Below, piece by piece: positions 30,364 to 30,389 of a stretch of 30,389 bases of DNA. Both the position numbers and the translations under genes were made by a program. Numbering within the stretch: the stretch's first letter is position 1; every line of letters begins with the position of its first letter. This DNA is from JAIOTG01 sp964644045 (lineage in GTDB: Bacteria; Patescibacteriota; Patescibacteriia; Patescibacteriales; JAGXOH01): positions 1 through 30,389 of the forward strand of contig CAZXUK010000014.1 in the NCBI GenBank assembly GCA_964644045.1. Reading direction: 5' to 3'. A model generated the notes under the pieces. It was not told the DNA's origin. It searched no databases and was given only the letters and a program-made list of their open reading frames with translations.

Positions 30364-30389
30364 CTTGATGAGTGGGAGTTCCCTCAAAG

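Overview
The window looks like a chromosomal segment of a Candidate Phyla Radiation (Patescibacteria) bacterium. It is AT-rich and uses a bacterial gene set (infC-rpmI-rplT, smpB-ssrA, tig, nusA, RNase J, secG, ychF). TGA is used as a stop codon, so there is no sign of UGA recoding. Several proteins carry the Lys/Glu-rich insertions and tails common in that group. The phylum is inferred from gene content and style, not from a marker tree. A 100-N assembly gap lies at 23840-23939.

Left third (1 to about 9.4 kb): an integron-like array. A short tyrosine recombinase (8601-9413, +) points away from a train of cassettes that runs leftward. Three complete attC-type sites (817-918, 2598-2715, 7570-7737) and a fourth cut by the left edge (1-33) separate the cassettes. 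All share one architecture on the minus strand: an xxxTAAC box, a single A, a stem, a long insert, the complementary stem, GAAC or GAT, and a GTTAxxx box. Reading away from the recombinase, the cassettes are: a 213-bp cassette without a gene; a 709-bp cassette with two tiny hydrophobic peptides on the opposite strand under their own promoter and terminator; a 4.97-kb cassette carrying a complete five-gene branched-chain-amino-acid-type ABC importer (livK-H-M-G-F) with its own promoter; a second, identical copy of the 213-bp cassette; a membrane-anchored family-3 glycosidase (NagZ-like); and a Maf-like nucleotide pyrophosphatase. The first six bases of each cassette match, in reverse complement, the far box of that cassette's own attC (one base off in the last cassette). 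That is what excision and reinsertion as circles would produce. The recombinase lacks the extra segment that defines classical IntI integrases, so this may be a distinct, Xer-derived integron type.

Middle (9.4-21 kb): the recombinase overlaps a Trm11-like RNA methyltransferase by 4 bp. Then come an NYN nuclease, YchF, a small unknown protein, RNase J, a membrane-anchored solute-binding protein, SecG, and the ribosomal/initiation operon infC-rpmI-rplT. Next are tRNA-Leu(UAA), tRNA-Gly(GCC), a block of structured repeats that copy the tRNA 3' ends, tmRNA, SmpB, a MazG-like protein and a YacP-type NYN nuclease. RNA turnover and ribosome rescue are strongly represented.

Right (21-30.4 kb), all on the minus strand: folD, gdhA, recQ and a Trm9-like methyltransferase form one tight run; nusA, a family II inorganic pyrophosphatase and trigger factor form another. 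NusA and trigger factor both end in long acidic repeat tails, and the NusA repeats caused the assembly gap.
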